NCBI RefSeq assembly: GCF_019703515.2
Contig: NC_059346.1
Span: 48,777,501 to 48,841,500, forward strand
From: Myxocyprinus asiaticus
Taxonomy: Eukaryota > Chordata > Actinopteri > Cypriniformes > Catostomidae
DNA length: 64,000 nt
Reading direction: 5' to 3'
The position numbers and the translations under genes were made by a program. Under the pieces are notes generated by a model that saw only the letters and a list, made by a program, of their open reading frames with translations, did not search any database and was not told the origin of the DNA. Positions 24,268 to 33,219 of this stretch are shown here, piece after piece (the first letter of the stretch is position 1; each line of letters begins with the position of its first letter).

Positions 24268-24705
24268 TATATAATCTTGAGCTTTGATCTGAGCTTTATA
24301 CAAAACCCATTCTAGCATCATGGTACAAGTATTTTAATGTTATCTAGTCATAACAATGAATGACAATAATTTTTAAATAATGTTTTTTTTTTGTTTGTTT
24401 TTTTTGTTGTTTTTTGCTATAGCTCCTATATTTATAGCTTCTTTCATAATACATATTGTTCCAAAGCAGAATACTATTCACCTGATAAAAGTGGTCTTGC
24501 CTGTTGAGCAGTGACCCACCACCAGTATCATGGGCTTGTTGTCAAAGTCTGCATCTTCAAGACTTGAAGAGTGGAAGTCAGAGAAGCAATAGTACTTCTC
24601 TAGCGGGCACATTTTTTCCCGGTACAGGGTCTTCAAAGCCTCGGTTACTGTATGAACCTCCTTCAGACATTTACCATCCCTGTTCTTAATTTCCTTACCC
24701 GCCAT
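9224..24705 (-). CDS. ehd2-like: EHD2-like protein (EH-domain ATPase), six coding exons
   Basis: The joined exons (24705-24482, 22542-22366, 22042-21945, 15827-15415, 13636-13472, 9799-9224) keep frame through five GT-AG introns and give 550 residues. EHD2 proteins are about 543. EHDs are dynamin-related ATPases that bind membranes as ring-shaped oligomers. EHD2 sits at caveolar necks. Visible features are the P-loop GHCSTGKT (64-71), DTPG (152-155), NKAD (218-221), a helical region to about 400, a linker with GPF and NPF, and a C-terminal EH domain (about 444-535) with EF-hand loop [24 protein letters not shown] and the basic tail after PPSKR favour EHD2 over EHD1/3/4. The P-loop has HC where QY is usual, and the N-terminal NPF is SPF. 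ATG at 24705 is chosen because the frame has a stop (TAG) just upstream. TE insertions lie in the introns only. It is probably a functional, somewhat divergent paralogue. Confidence 0.88.
10432..10485. repeat. (GT)n microsatellite
   Basis: About 54 bp of GT dinucleotides with one AT interruption, inside the hAT-like element. Confidence 0.95.
11387..11573. repeat. Short MITE with GCTGCATTCCATTC termini
   Basis: The left end GCTGCATTCCATTCA (11388) is mirrored by TGAATGGAATGCAGC (about 11557-11571). The interior is itself partly self-complementary (CCGACTTCG-like segments, CGTTCCATTT). Size is about 185 bp, with no coding sequence. Confidence 0.6.
12190..12563 (+). pseudogene. Myb/SANT-like (trihelix) DNA-binding domain remnant
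   Basis: After an ATG at about 12196 one frame reads [18 protein letters not shown], a typical start of a Myb/SANT-like domain. The frame then shifts, and an adjacent frame continues [20 protein letters not shown] and [10 protein letters not shown]. Such proteins accompany Harbinger transposases in fish. No Harbinger transposase is seen nearby. Upstream (11896-12000) there is a GGTTTTTCCACTG/GGTACCTGGTAC repeat block that may belong to the same element. Confidence 0.5.
13472..13636 (-). CDS. ehd2-like: EHD2-like exon 5
   Basis: The 165 bp (55 codons, phase 0 at both ends) lie between ttcacccacag|GCTCAC and ATGCAG|gttttt. They encode residues 305-359, from [17 protein letters not shown] to [13 protein letters not shown], which is part of the helical membrane-binding region. 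Confidence 0.88.
14205..14250. repeat. (TTA)n microsatellite
   Basis: A run of ATT/TTA trinucleotides in EHD2-like intron 4-5 DNA. It causes an artificial poly-Asn reading frame on the opposite strand. Confidence 0.95.
14325..14965. repeat. Palindromic MITE cluster with CTATTTGCAC termini
   Basis: CTATTTGCACTAGGTGTAAATAG (14326 on) and ACTATTTGCACTTAGTGCAA (about 14935 on) are self-complementary motifs at either side. Between them, 14525-14735 forms a second palindrome (AATTAACCAT ... ATGGTTAATT). A run of TTAGGG-like units follows at 14736-14772. No coding content. Confidence 0.45.
15415..15827 (-). CDS. ehd2-like: EHD2-like exon 4 (NKAD, most of the ATPase domain)
   Basis: The acceptor is ttcttttag|GGTATG and the donor AGG|gtgaggttg. 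The 413 bp encode residues 167-304, including [33 protein letters not shown] and [15 protein letters not shown]. All are strongly conserved in EHDs. The intron upstream of this exon is 6.1 kb and transposon-filled. Confidence 0.9.
16059..16083. repeat. Poly-A tract
   Basis: About 25 A residues, followed by the GCTAAAACTAGCCTAAG / TTTAAGCTGGTCTCAGC repeat family (16085-16150) that recurs near 9995-10050 and 21280-21930. Confidence 0.7.
16409..18008 (+). mobile_element. Sleeping Beauty/Tdr1-type Tc1 transposon (decayed)
   Basis: The left end CAGTTGAAGTCAGAAG follows a TA dinucleotide at 16407-16408. The right end reads inward as the inverse (CATCTGACTTCAACCAG), slightly mutated. An internal AAGTTTACATACACTATG direct-repeat-like motif lies at 16610-16627. 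This is the inverted/direct-repeat design of Sleeping Beauty-type Tc1 elements. It lies within the repeat above and in EHD2-like intron 3. Confidence 0.8.
16788..17775 (+). pseudogene. Tc1 (Sleeping Beauty-type) transposase, broken
   Basis: The N-terminal 66 residues remain open (16788-16985), with the PAIRED-like helix-turn-helix [20 protein letters not shown] and the GRR motif. Further on, the WSDETK-type motif, GGGSIM region, [13 protein letters not shown] second aspartate block and [16 protein letters not shown] are recognisable. Several stops and frameshifts separate them, for example TAA after the WSDETK block and TAG in the GGGSIML region. The protein is not functional. Confidence 0.8.
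18139..19720 (+). mobile_element. Intact Tc1-like transposon with 200-bp terminal inverted repeats
   Basis: TA dinucleotides flank both ends (18137-18138 and 19721-19722). The left end CAGGTGCATCTCAATAAATT is matched by AATTTATTGAGATGCACCTG at the right. The inverted repeats run 18139-18338 and 19521-19720, about 200 bp each and nearly identical by eye. The interior is a single complete transposase gene, so this copy may be autonomous. It lies in EHD2-like intron 3, antisense to the gene. Confidence 0.9.
18438..19439 (+). CDS. Tc1-like DD34E transposase, uninterrupted
   Basis: The frame is open from 18402; Met at 18438 ([14 protein letters not shown]) is the likelier start, giving 333 residues. 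The N-terminal helix-turn-helix ([16 protein letters not shown]) binds the inverted repeats. The catalytic core shows FSDESKF, then [13 protein letters not shown], then [15 protein letters not shown], with 34 residues between the second aspartate and the glutamate (DD34E, as in Tc1). The length is close to the family's usual 340. The enzyme would cut out and reinsert the element at TA sites. No stop or frameshift is present, unlike the other Tc1-type copies in the window. Expression is not shown. Confidence 0.92.
   Translation: MGKTADLTVVQKTIIDTLHKEGKPQTFIAKEAGCSQSAVTKHVNRKLSGREKCGRKRCTTNRENRSLMTVKQNRFKNLGELHKEWTEAGVKASRATTHRHVKEFGYSCHIPLVKPLLNHRQRQRRLTWAKEKKNWTVAQCSKVPFSDESKFCISFGNQGPRVWRKGGEAHSPSCLKSSVKFPQSVMIWGAMSSAGVGPLCFLKTKVTAPVYQEILEHFMLPSADQLFKDADFIFQQDLAPAHTAKSTKSWLNDHGVSVLDWPANSPDLNPIENPWGIVKRKMRNKRPKNADELKATVKETWASIPPQQCHKLITSMPRRIEAVIKAKGAPAKY
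20085..20172. repeat. Short tandem repeat, about 33 bp x 3
   Basis: Three imperfect units of CAATCCACGCTGATATGAGC followed by CAAAAAACATA occur in tandem. Confidence 0.75.
20965..21272 (-). repeat. Uninterrupted minus-strand copy of the GGGATAGTTCACCC repeat
   Basis: Read on the minus strand it matches 16151-16408 followed directly by 18009-18035, without the Tc1 insertion. Confidence 0.65.
21280..21935. repeat. Repeated AGCTGGTTTAAG / CCAGCT-type segments
   Basis: Several diverged segments share motifs such as GACCAGCTACGAAGTGCCCA (21297), GATCAGCTAGAAAGTGCCCA (21640) and GATCAGCTGACAAGTGCCCA (21875). A G-run lies at about 21498-21510. The same family occurs near 10000 and 16090. Confidence 0.5.
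21945..22042 (-). CDS. ehd2-like: EHD2-like exon 3 (DTPG switch)
   Basis: This is a 98-bp exon between tttctcag|ATTCCAG and AGCAGAG|gtaggaag. It encodes residues 134-166 with [15 protein letters not shown], which contains the nucleotide-binding DxxG motif. It was recognised by homology because it is too short to stand out as an ORF. Confidence 0.88.
22366..22542 (-). CDS. ehd2-like: EHD2-like exon 2
   Basis: The acceptor is gtggtag|ATATCTT and the donor CG|gtgagtgag. It encodes residues 75-133, including the conserved [17 protein letters not shown] and [11 protein letters not shown] segments. The last is the KPF loop, with SPF in place of the usual NPF. Confidence 0.88.
23008..24198 (-). mobile_element. 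Tc1/mariner-type element with decayed transposase
   Basis: The left terminus CACTGATGAGCCAAAACATT (after TA at 23006) and the right terminus AATATTTTGGCTCATCGGTT (before TA at 24199) are inverse of each other. The transposase lies on the minus strand. It sits in EHD2-like intron 2 in the gene's orientation, with a (TA)n tract directly at its right end. Confidence 0.8.
23040..23952 (-). pseudogene. Tc1-like transposase, C-terminal core open, N-terminus broken
   Basis: The open frame 23501-23040 (153 aa) holds the second aspartate ([14 protein letters not shown]) and the glutamate motif [15 protein letters not shown], and ends in a typical [16 protein letters not shown] tail. Upstream parts, including the first aspartate, fall in other frames (23610-23368 and 23952-23665). 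The enzyme is therefore dead. Confidence 0.78.
24199..24270. repeat. (TA)n microsatellite
   Basis: About 70 bp of TA dinucleotides start at the right target TA of the Tc1-like element. Confidence 0.95.
24482..24705 (-). CDS. ehd2-like: EHD2-like exon 1 (start and P-loop)
   Basis: It encodes residues 1-74 plus two bases of codon 75: the N-terminal helix ([19 protein letters not shown]), the conserved [16 protein letters not shown] and the P-loop. The donor is AG|gtgaat. A CTACATAG sequence just upstream of the ATG could be the acceptor of a 5' UTR intron, so a further non-coding exon is possible. Confidence 0.85.
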
Positions 24706-24749
24706 TAGGCCTCTGCCAGGGTCTGAGAGTTTCAAAACAGACTTCTCCT

Positions 24750-26560
24750 ATGTAGATACATAATAAAATACACACTTGAATACATATACAGAACATACTG
24801 TATTGGAGAAAGCCATTAAAAAAATAAATGTTTCAGAACGAACTCCACTGGGCAATTGCATGCAGAGCTATCATTTTCCTGAACCGTCAGATTTCAAAAG
24901 TTTGAGCTGGCTATATAAGGAGTTACTACAGTCTTAGTAGATCAATGGCAGAAACATCTTGACCAAAATGTCAAAACAATGGCATTTCTATGGGCTCATA
25001 TCAGTTTCTTTACATTGACTGGCTTGCATGGATTCTTCTCCAACTTATCTTCCTAATGTGGCATATCATTTATTGACATTTTATTCAGATAGCCTGTATC
25101 TTTATCTGTAAGGTGCAGATAAATAGAAATTTGCAGGTGCCTCAGCATGTCAAGAGGACGGAAACACTGTGGTTGAGCAAGACAACACACAGAGCACAGC
25201 TGGATTCAAATGAGCCAAATTCCTAAAATCCTTTTTAGCCAAGCACAAGTGATTAGTGTGACAGAATGATTTTGTAGCTCTTTGAAGGTACAAAAGCATG
25301 TTTAAAATATGTCCATGCCATTTGTGCACATTACAGTTTTACTCATTCAACTGTATTATTATGTTGACTTGTGGCAATGCAGCTACATAGACTAGTACAT
25401 TCAGCATCTTCATACATGCTTTTCACAGATCTCATTTAACAATAAAAATATTTAACTGGATTCACTTTTACACTGCTGCAGAGCTAACAGATGTTTTTTA
25501 ATGGTTACCCCAGACACAATGTCAGAACAGAGGGGAGTAGCCCACTGTTTCTCAGGTCTCTCTCAGATTTGGCTGATGAGGAAAAAGCGGAGGTCCAAGT
25601 GCATGGGTGGAGTGAGACATATGAAACATACAGAAATTACATGGCATCTGGTGTCAGAGCTCAAATATTTGCTGAATGTGAATATGCACCAGAAACCCAC
25701 AGACAGGGATAAAGAAAAAAACAGTTACACTGAATACTAAAATGATAGTGTTAAATTTTGTAATGCATACAAATCTTTTAAAATACAGTCAAAAACTGTC
25801 ATTTAAGGTTTTAAAAGCATGAGAAGTGGAACTTGAATTGAGATTTATCAAGCTAAATTAGTGGAGCATTTACATTACTAATGTTAAAAGAAAAATGTAA
25901 ATGCAATGAAAATGTTTCCCATAGTAACTAAACTAAACTATAACAGAAGGTCTTACCTGTTCAGGACCAGTTGTGGTTATCTTTAGGGATTCAACAGCAA
26001 TTACAGTTTTATTTCACTTTTATCATATTCCTTCTTCCTTCTTTTGAGAAAATGCACAAATTAAAAGTTGAAGGATTCAGCCTTTGTCTTGATGATTGGA
26101 TTTTTGTTGCAAGTTTTAGAGGTTCCTGGAGTGCAGAGCTCTTAATGTTAAGAAGGCTAGTGCTAGACGCATAAGACAAGTCACCTCCTCACTAGTAAAA
26201 AATGCACAGCTGTCAGCATCTTCAACCTCACCACTCCTCTTCAGCACTAATAGTGCATCCCTCTAGTTATTCCCTTTTGTCGCCAATCTTGTTAAGCATA
26301 ATTTATTGGGACAGACCACCGCAGAAAAGGAAGAGGTCTGTGTAAGCTTTTTTAAAAATCATTCTAACTCAGCCCTGCATTATTAATTATTAATAATTAT
26401 TAATTTCTCAGCCCTGCATTATTGGGTGTGAACTGCATTCAATTTACAAAACCCCAGCTAACCTTAAAGGAATAGTTACAGTAGATCAAAATTGAGATGT
26501 ATGTTTTGTCTTGGGGGCTGATCACATTGATGTGGCTATTGTGGGTCACGGTCGTAGCAC
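24750..26560. other. Region upstream of the EHD2-like start, no gene recognised
   Basis: This should contain the promoter and any 5' UTR exon of the EHD2-like gene, but no minus-strand promoter motif can be asserted. The plus-strand frame at 25491-25712 has no recognisable domain. Short A/T palindromes (TTATTAATTATTAATAATTA) lie near 26381-26405. Confidence 0.3.
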
Positions 26561-26570
26561 CACCAACTGG

Positions 26571-28130
26571 CGGAAGGAAGTGTGGCACTATTAACAGACT
26601 TTAAAATAGTCCTCTTATATTTACTCAATTTGCTTCAAAATTGCTTAGAATAATATCAAATGCCAAATGTATGTGTCCACCTTGCTTTCCGAAAGCCACC
26701 AAGTGGAAATGTAACAGTTGCAGCTATATTTAGGGCCCAAGCACTGAAAGTGCGGAGACCCTATTGTTCTTTTAAGACTTCTTCTTCTTTTCAAGGTTTT
26801 CAGTACTTTTGGGGTACTTAACATGCGTGAAAACTCTTGAAAGTTTGCACACACATCAGAGTTGTCGGCCATTAGTGCTGGGCAAAGTTGGGGGTGCAGG
26901 GGGAAAATGGGCATGTATGGGGGGCTCTGTAGCACCCCCCTTTTCACCTACAATCACCATAATTGGGACATATATAGATCTCATCAAGCCGGACAACTTT
27001 CGTGCTGACAGTCATACGCTCCGTCCAACAGGAAGTCGGCCATTTTGGATTGTTTGAAAAATACATCCTCTGGAATTTGAAATACTCCTCCTAGGTATTT
27101 CATGTTTAAGGTACCAAATGTGGGTGACATCATGCCAAGACATTGATGATGCTAAATTGGGAACTGATTTTTGATATATCGAACAGTGTTACCATGGTGA
27201 TAAAGTAATGTCAAAAAATGGGAAACAGGAAGTGTCTCATATCTTCTGCGTGCATCGTGTGATTTGCATCCAAATTGAGCCATATGTTTGGTCATACCAC
27301 TACCAGCAGGCAGAAGGAAGTGTGGCACTTTTAACAGACTTTAAAATGGTCCTCTTATATTTACTCAAATTGCTTCAAAATTGCTTAGAATAATATCAAA
27401 TGCCAAATGTATGTGTCCACCTTGCATTGTTTTCCGAAAGCCACCAAGTGGAAATGTAACAGTTGCAGCTATATTTAGGGCCCAAGCACTGAAAGTGCGG
27501 AGACCCTATTGTTCTTTTAAGACTTCTTCTTCTTTTCAAGGTTTTCAGTACTTTTGGGGTACTTAACATGCGTGAAAACTCTTGAAAGTTTGCACACACA
27601 TCAGAGTCGTCGGCCATTAGTGCTGGGCAAAGTTGGGGGTGCAGGGGGGAAATGGGCATGTATGGGGGGCTCTGTAGCACCCCCCTTTTCACCTACAATC
27701 ACCATAATTGGGACATATATAGATCTCATCAAGCCGGACAACTTTCGTGCTGACAGTCATACGCTCCGTCCAACAGGAAGTCAGCCATTTTGGATTGTTT
27801 GAAAAATACATCCTCTGGAATTTGAAATACTCCTCCTAGGTATTTCATGTTTAAGGTACCAAATGTGGGTGACATCATGCCAAGACATTGATGATGCTAA
27901 ATTGGGAACTGATTTTTGATATATCGAACAGTGTTACCATTGTGATAAAGTAATGTCAAAAAATGGGAAACAGGAAGTGTCTCATATCTTCTGCGTGCAT
28001 CGTGTGATTTGCATCCAAATTGAGCCATATGTTTGGTCGTACCACTACCAGCAGGCAGAAGGAAGTGTGGCACTTTTAACAGACTTTGAAATATCCCTCT
28101 TATGTTTACCTGAATTGCTTAAAAATTCTT
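26571..28130. repeat. Tandem duplication, period about 740-745 bp, 2.1 copies
   Basis: The anchor GGAAGGAAGTGTGGCACT starts units at about 26571, 27311 and 28056. Units 1 and 2 are almost identical across their length. Unit 2 has a 5-bp insertion (TTGCATTGTTTTCC versus TTGCTTTCC) and a few substitutions, and the third unit diverges after about 75 bp. The unit contains a GGGCCCAAGCACTGAAAGTG repeat motif. The reading frames it contains in both copies show no known domain. Confidence 0.9.
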
Positions 28131-30580
28131 TAGAACAATGCCAAGACACTGCTGGTGTAAAACTGTAAAGGGATATTTGATATCTTAAATAGTGTTGCCA
28201 TGGAAACACATTAATTTTTATTATCCCTTTCTTCTGATATTTGGGTGTAAACTTAAATAGTTGTAACTCATGAATGCTAGGGAGTACAGACATAAGCCTG
28301 GTCTCTTGTCAGTTTATTGTGCAAGTGAAAACAGTGGAATAAAAAGGTTAAGAGTTTAAGTTTGTTGTAATGATGCACAAACTTTTTCTATTTTATATAA
28401 ATAAAATATACTAAAAATATCAACTGAAATGGAAAAATATTAGAAAATCAAAGCCACACTTCTAACTCAGATCTGATCCAAATTTTAGGTCGATATTTCC
28501 AAAAATGACCATTTGGTGGCAGTTTTTATTCAGATGCAGTACCAGAAATGTCCAGTAGAGGACAGCCAAGCTCCATTGGTGAATGATTCCCAAAAGACCA
28601 CATCTCCACAATTATCTGAGTAAACTCAGAAGGAATTGGTATAAAAACACAATATGAATTTGAGAACAATAATACAAAAAGATCAGTTTTATGAAAGCTT
28701 TTTCTAAGGACAGGATGTCTTTTTTTTTTTTTTTTTCATTAAATGCCATAAAGGTGGGACAGTAAGATATAAAGTTTGGGATCTAAACAAAACTAATGTT
28801 AGAAACACCTCTCAAACCACATGTAAAGTGACAGCATTTTATTGCATAACATTATATGAGACGTTTACAAGATTAGAAATATTATAATAACTTCTAAAAT
28901 AACTGGTTACAGTGTAAGTACTGTTAGAAGTTGGAGCCAGCAACTATTTTAATTTTCAACAAACTGCTTTTTCTGCCATAAATTATACAAGATAATTCCT
29001 CTGTATTGCTCGAAATGATCACGTGGTTGATGTCGCTTTCTAAACTGTGAAAGCCAGCCCATGTAACAATGGAAACCTCACACTATTGTCTAAACAGAAT
29101 TAAGATTTACTGTATTAATATATTATTTAATAAGGATAACAAGTAAGTTCCAATGCCCGGTTGCATAAAACACCTTAAGTTTTTCCCTTAAGTATAACAC
29201 TTAGTGTGTGATTTTCCCTTACCCTAAGAATGAGCAATAGTAATAATGACGCTTGTCTTAGAAAACACCTCCTCAACATCTTGTTTTGTTGATGCAGACA
29301 AAATCAGTTGCCAAATGTGTGGAATATATCTATAACATGAAGAAGCAGAAAAAGTTCTAGCAATGAGGTCGAGCCACAGATAAGAAGATCGAGGTGGAAA
29401 GAACCCTGTATGTTTCAAGAACATGTACACAATATTCGTTTTTACATTACATTTACATCACCTAAAAACATGAGTGGTGGTATTTGTCTTCAGACTTTGT
29501 ACTATTACGTTTTTCCAAAAGGTGTTCCAGAACTCCCTAGAGAACCAGTTTGAACAGGGGAACACAAGACAGAATAACTGCTGAAGTTGGGGGTGTGCAG
29601 GTTAGAGACACTACATACTAGAGAAAACACTTAAAATAAAAATGTAGAAATACTACAAGTAGCTACAAACTTAAATGCAGTTAAAGCTGAGGTTTGTACC
29701 ACTACCACTGTAAGAGGATTGTTTTATTAGCACAGATGTATTCAAAAAAAATTACACATATCAGCTTAAAGTAGTTATATAACCAGAAAATATTTGTTAG
29801 GATTTTTGTTCTAAAGGCTGTAGAACTATATTATACAAGTACCCATTCAGAGGCAAGATTATATTTAGTTTTGGGTCAAGATCCCGAGACATGCTTCATC
29901 CTAATGTGGAATTCCACAACTTTACTGTAAACAGCCATTGGTAATTTTAAAAATGTAATTTTTACCTTTTAAACAACAGAGATTTGAAGACGCACTGCCC
30001 CATGTCAATCAGGACAGAGACTCACCAACTCCAGACAGAACAGGAGCCAGATGTGAAATGTCCCTTAAATATTGCAGAAGAGTCTACTGCAAAGTGGTGA
30101 AGTGCATTTAAGTTCTCAGTAAATATTGTCCAGACATGTGGAAATAGAGATGTTCAGATATTTGGAATTTAGGTGGAAAATAGGTGTTAAATCCTTACCT
30201 TAGTTTAGAGATTAGAATAAACCTCTCACCCTAAGTATTAAACTTTGGCACATAGCTCATCTAGCACCATTTGTATTATGTACATGAATGATACCTCAAA
30301 TTGTGTGGCTTCACAAGGAGAGGTGCACTAATACTTTTCTAAACAATCTGATTTGCAATTTTCATCTGGCATACAGTAAAACAGAAAAAAATACCATAGA
30401 TTTAATGAGGGACCCAAGCAATGTCTATAGGCACTAGAATCTCAAACAGACATGTGGTTGGGCTCCTTTGACTTGGGCCAAAAAGCAACCACCTACAACA
30501 CCCTGGCATTCTGGCAGCTGGTTTTGCAAGTTCCTTGATTAGGAATAATTGTTACCATTTCTCTGTAAAATTACAGAATT
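28131..30580. other. Non-coding stretch
   Basis: No gene is recognised. A T-run lies at 28719-28736. A CCCGGTTGCATAAAACACCT motif at 29157 also occurs (slightly changed) at 52072, so it is an interspersed repeat. Confidence 0.35.
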
Positions 30581-30929
30581 TTCATACCACATTATGAATC
30601 TGTTGGAAGTCCTTGTTATGGTCAATCAGAGCTTTTGTCAACAGTCTTATCTCGTGAAGGGTCCAGTGGTCTGACCCTGTCAAATAAAAAGAGCAATGTC
30701 AAATTTATGAAGAACTTCATAATCTTTTAAATGTTAAATTTTTTGGGGAAGTAAAGAGCATTTACCTGTGTAGTGGTAATCACTCAGAGGGTGCAAGAAG
30801 GTCCGATAATCATCTCTCATTAACAATAAATCCAGTTCTGCCTGACAAGTGAGTTACAGAGCTGTATCAAACAAACATCTGTAGAAATGAAAGACTCAAG
30901 AGAACTATTAAGCTCACCATTATGTTTCC

Positions 30930-30932
30930 TTA
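30930..30932 (-). other. Premature TAA in the ELM2-SANT exon
   Basis: It lies between CLHEV and GNIM, where related proteins usually have a glutamine. CAA or CAG to TAA/TAG is the simplest change. Both splice sites of the exon remain consensus-like. Confidence 0.7.
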
Positions 30933-31119
30933 CACTTCATGAAGGCAGTGGAGAGCTAGTTCTATGTTGATGCCTCCCCATGGTAGTGCACTGGAACAGC
31001 ATATATAAACAAGAGTATGCAAAGCAATCAAAAAACAATGACCTTAGACATCCAGTGACATTTTCCTTTGACATGGTTAACTGCTAATTTGGTAATACAA
31101 GGTTAGTACTACTACATAA

Positions 31120-32260
31120 ATAACATATTTGTAATGGATTTAATAACTGGTCTACCCTCCTTTGGCAGCAATAACCTCAACCAAGCATTTCTGGTAGCTG
31201 TGGATTAGACCTGCACAACGTTCTGAAGGAATTTTGACCATTCTTCCATAAAGAACTGCTTCAGCTCAGCCACATTATTAGAATGTCTGGTCCGAACGGC
31301 TCTCTTGAGGTCATTACACAGCATCTCTATTGGATTAAGGTCTGGGCTCTGACTGTGCCACTCCAAAAGGAGGATTTTCTTTTTTTTAAGCCATTCTGTA
31401 GTGGATTTACTTCAATGTTTAGGGTCATTGTACAGCTGCATCATTCAACTTCTACTGAGCTTCAGCTGGCGCACAGCTACCCTGACATTATCCTGTAGGA
31501 TATCTTGATAAACTTGGGAATTAAATTTTCCCTTGATAATGGCAAGTGGTCCAGGCCCCAAAGCAGCAAAGCAGCCCCAAATCATGATGCTCTCTCCACC
31601 GTATATCACCGTTGGGATGATGTTTTCATGTTGGTATGTGGTACGCTTTTTACACCATATGTAGTGCTGCACATTCTTCCCAAACAATTCAACCTTAGTT
31701 TCATCAGTCCACAAAACATTTACCCAGCAGTGTTGTGGAGTGTCAAGGTGGTCTTTGGCAAACTTCAGGTGTGCAGCAATGTTTTTGTTGGGAAGCAGCG
31801 GCTTCCTCTATTTAATGTTTTCTGTATAGTAGACTCATGAGCAGAGATGTTTACCAGTTCCAATGATTCCTTAAAGTCTTTAGCTGTCACTCTAGGGTTC
31901 TTTTTTACCTCATTGAGCATTCTGCGGTGTACCCTTTGAGTCATCTTGGCTGGAAGGCCACTTCTAGGGAGAGTAGCCACAGTACTAAATCATCTCCATT
32001 TATAGACAATTTGTCTAACTGTGGACAGATGAATATCTAAGCTCTTCGAGATAACTTTGTTACCCTTTCCAGCTGTATGCAAAGCAAGAATTCTGATCGT
32101 AGGTCTTTTGGGATATCTTTTTTGTGAGGCATGGTCCACATCAACAAATGCTTCTTGTGAATAATCATGCCAAGTTTGAATATGCGCAACTCATACAGGT
32201 TTGAAACAACATGAGAATCAGTAAAGGACATCATATTCATATTTGGGTAATCTGTTCCAT
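31120..32260 (-). pseudogene. Tc1-like transposase copy between ELM2-SANT exons
   Basis: On the minus strand, 31980-31765 encodes the helix-turn-helix part (ATLPRSGLPAKMTQRVHRR, NPRVTAKDF). 31714-31445 encodes MWTDETKVELFG through YQDILQDNVRVAVRQLKLSR. 31370-31160 encodes [20 protein letters not shown], then a degraded C-terminus. Stops and frameshifts occur between the blocks. The ends are approximate because the inverted repeats were not resolved. Confidence 0.8.
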
Positions 32261-33219
32261 AAAAACATAGACATATTTATACACCTTTGATTTTCTAAAA
32301 ACCATGTTCAACAGTAATTGAAACAATTGCCTGTTCAATGAATTGCTAATTGCTACATAGTTTTTATTGACTCCTGGCAATTTAGGTGATACTATGGTAC
32401 CAACCCTGTTAAGTATATGACATTCCTTTGCTGTGAGATTGTTTTGTGCTATTGTTTTACTGTAAGTAAGAGAGTTGGGTGAGTGTTGGTGTGTCTTCCC
32501 CACCCCTTTTCTGTGTCTCTGTACTGGTAGAAAGATCTTTCCAAGGAGACCAGACGAGCTGAGCGAGGTGTTCTTCATACAACATGTACAGCAGGTCGCG
32601 GTGTGCAGGGATCTCTGCCTGAAAACGCGAACCCACGTTAATCCTCCTACAGGACACAAGACAGTAAAGAAATTGCTATTAACACAGGGAAATGGACAAC
32701 ATTTTATTTTGATAGATATGTCTCTCTGTGTGCAGATAGACAAATGATACCAAAAATATGTCCGTCCTTCCATAAGTTTACTTCTACAGTATGTTCCAAA
32801 CTCGTAAATATGAAAAGGGTCCATATGGAATGCAGTTTTCCCACACAAAATTAGTATTTTAATGTAAATTTGATTAATTAAAATCACAATTACAATATCA
32901 AGAGACTTTATCGACAATTTAGATTTTTATGACAATTCTGACAATTATGATTTTTGCATAATTTTTTTAAAATACATTTTTTCATTGCCTAGAGCAAACT
33001 GAATCTTATTGTAAAGTATTATTATGTTCTAATTGCATTCATAATACTATTGGAATTAATGGCAGCACCATTATTGAAGAGAATGGCTGTGAGGCATGTC
33101 CCTCCATTTTTCCACAGGACCCAAGAGCTTCTTGAGAACACAAGGACTCTGACTGGATTTTCAATATATGTTCTGTGGAGAACAAAACAGTAAAATTGAC
33201 TTATAGTCACTTTATCATA

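Larger units (their letters stand above)
30588..32646 (-). pseudogene. ELM2-SANT family corepressor-type gene, partial exons with a premature stop
   Basis: Four minus-strand exons are recognisable. 32646-32504 (acceptor tgtcctgtag) encodes ELM2: INVGSRFQAEIPAH ... LVWSPWKDL. 30990-30918 encodes SALPWGGINIELALHCLHEV, then an in-frame TAA at 30932-30930, then GNIM. 30841-30766 encodes AELDLLLMRDDYRTFLHPL. 30676-30588 encodes GSDHWTLHEIRLLTKALIDH, the start of the SANT domain. Exons 2-4 join in phase with GT-AG borders. ELM2-SANT proteins (MIDEAS, TRERF1, ZNF541) recruit HDAC1/2. The ELM2 part between the first two exons is not found, and a Tc1-like copy occupies that gap. A possible further upstream exon is at 33174-33075 (TYIENPVRVLVFSRSSWVLW). 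Probably a decaying paralogue; a damaged allele or sequencing error is possible. Confidence 0.7.

Noticed and set aside
26645..27802. Matching pairs of reading frames in the tandem duplication
   Set aside because: They recur only because the DNA is duplicated, and they have no recognisable domain.
33022..33210. Possible extra exon of the ELM2-SANT gene (TYIENPVRVLVF)
   Set aside because: It has a good acceptor and open frame, but I cannot match the peptide to a known family member, so it is mentioned only as a possibility.
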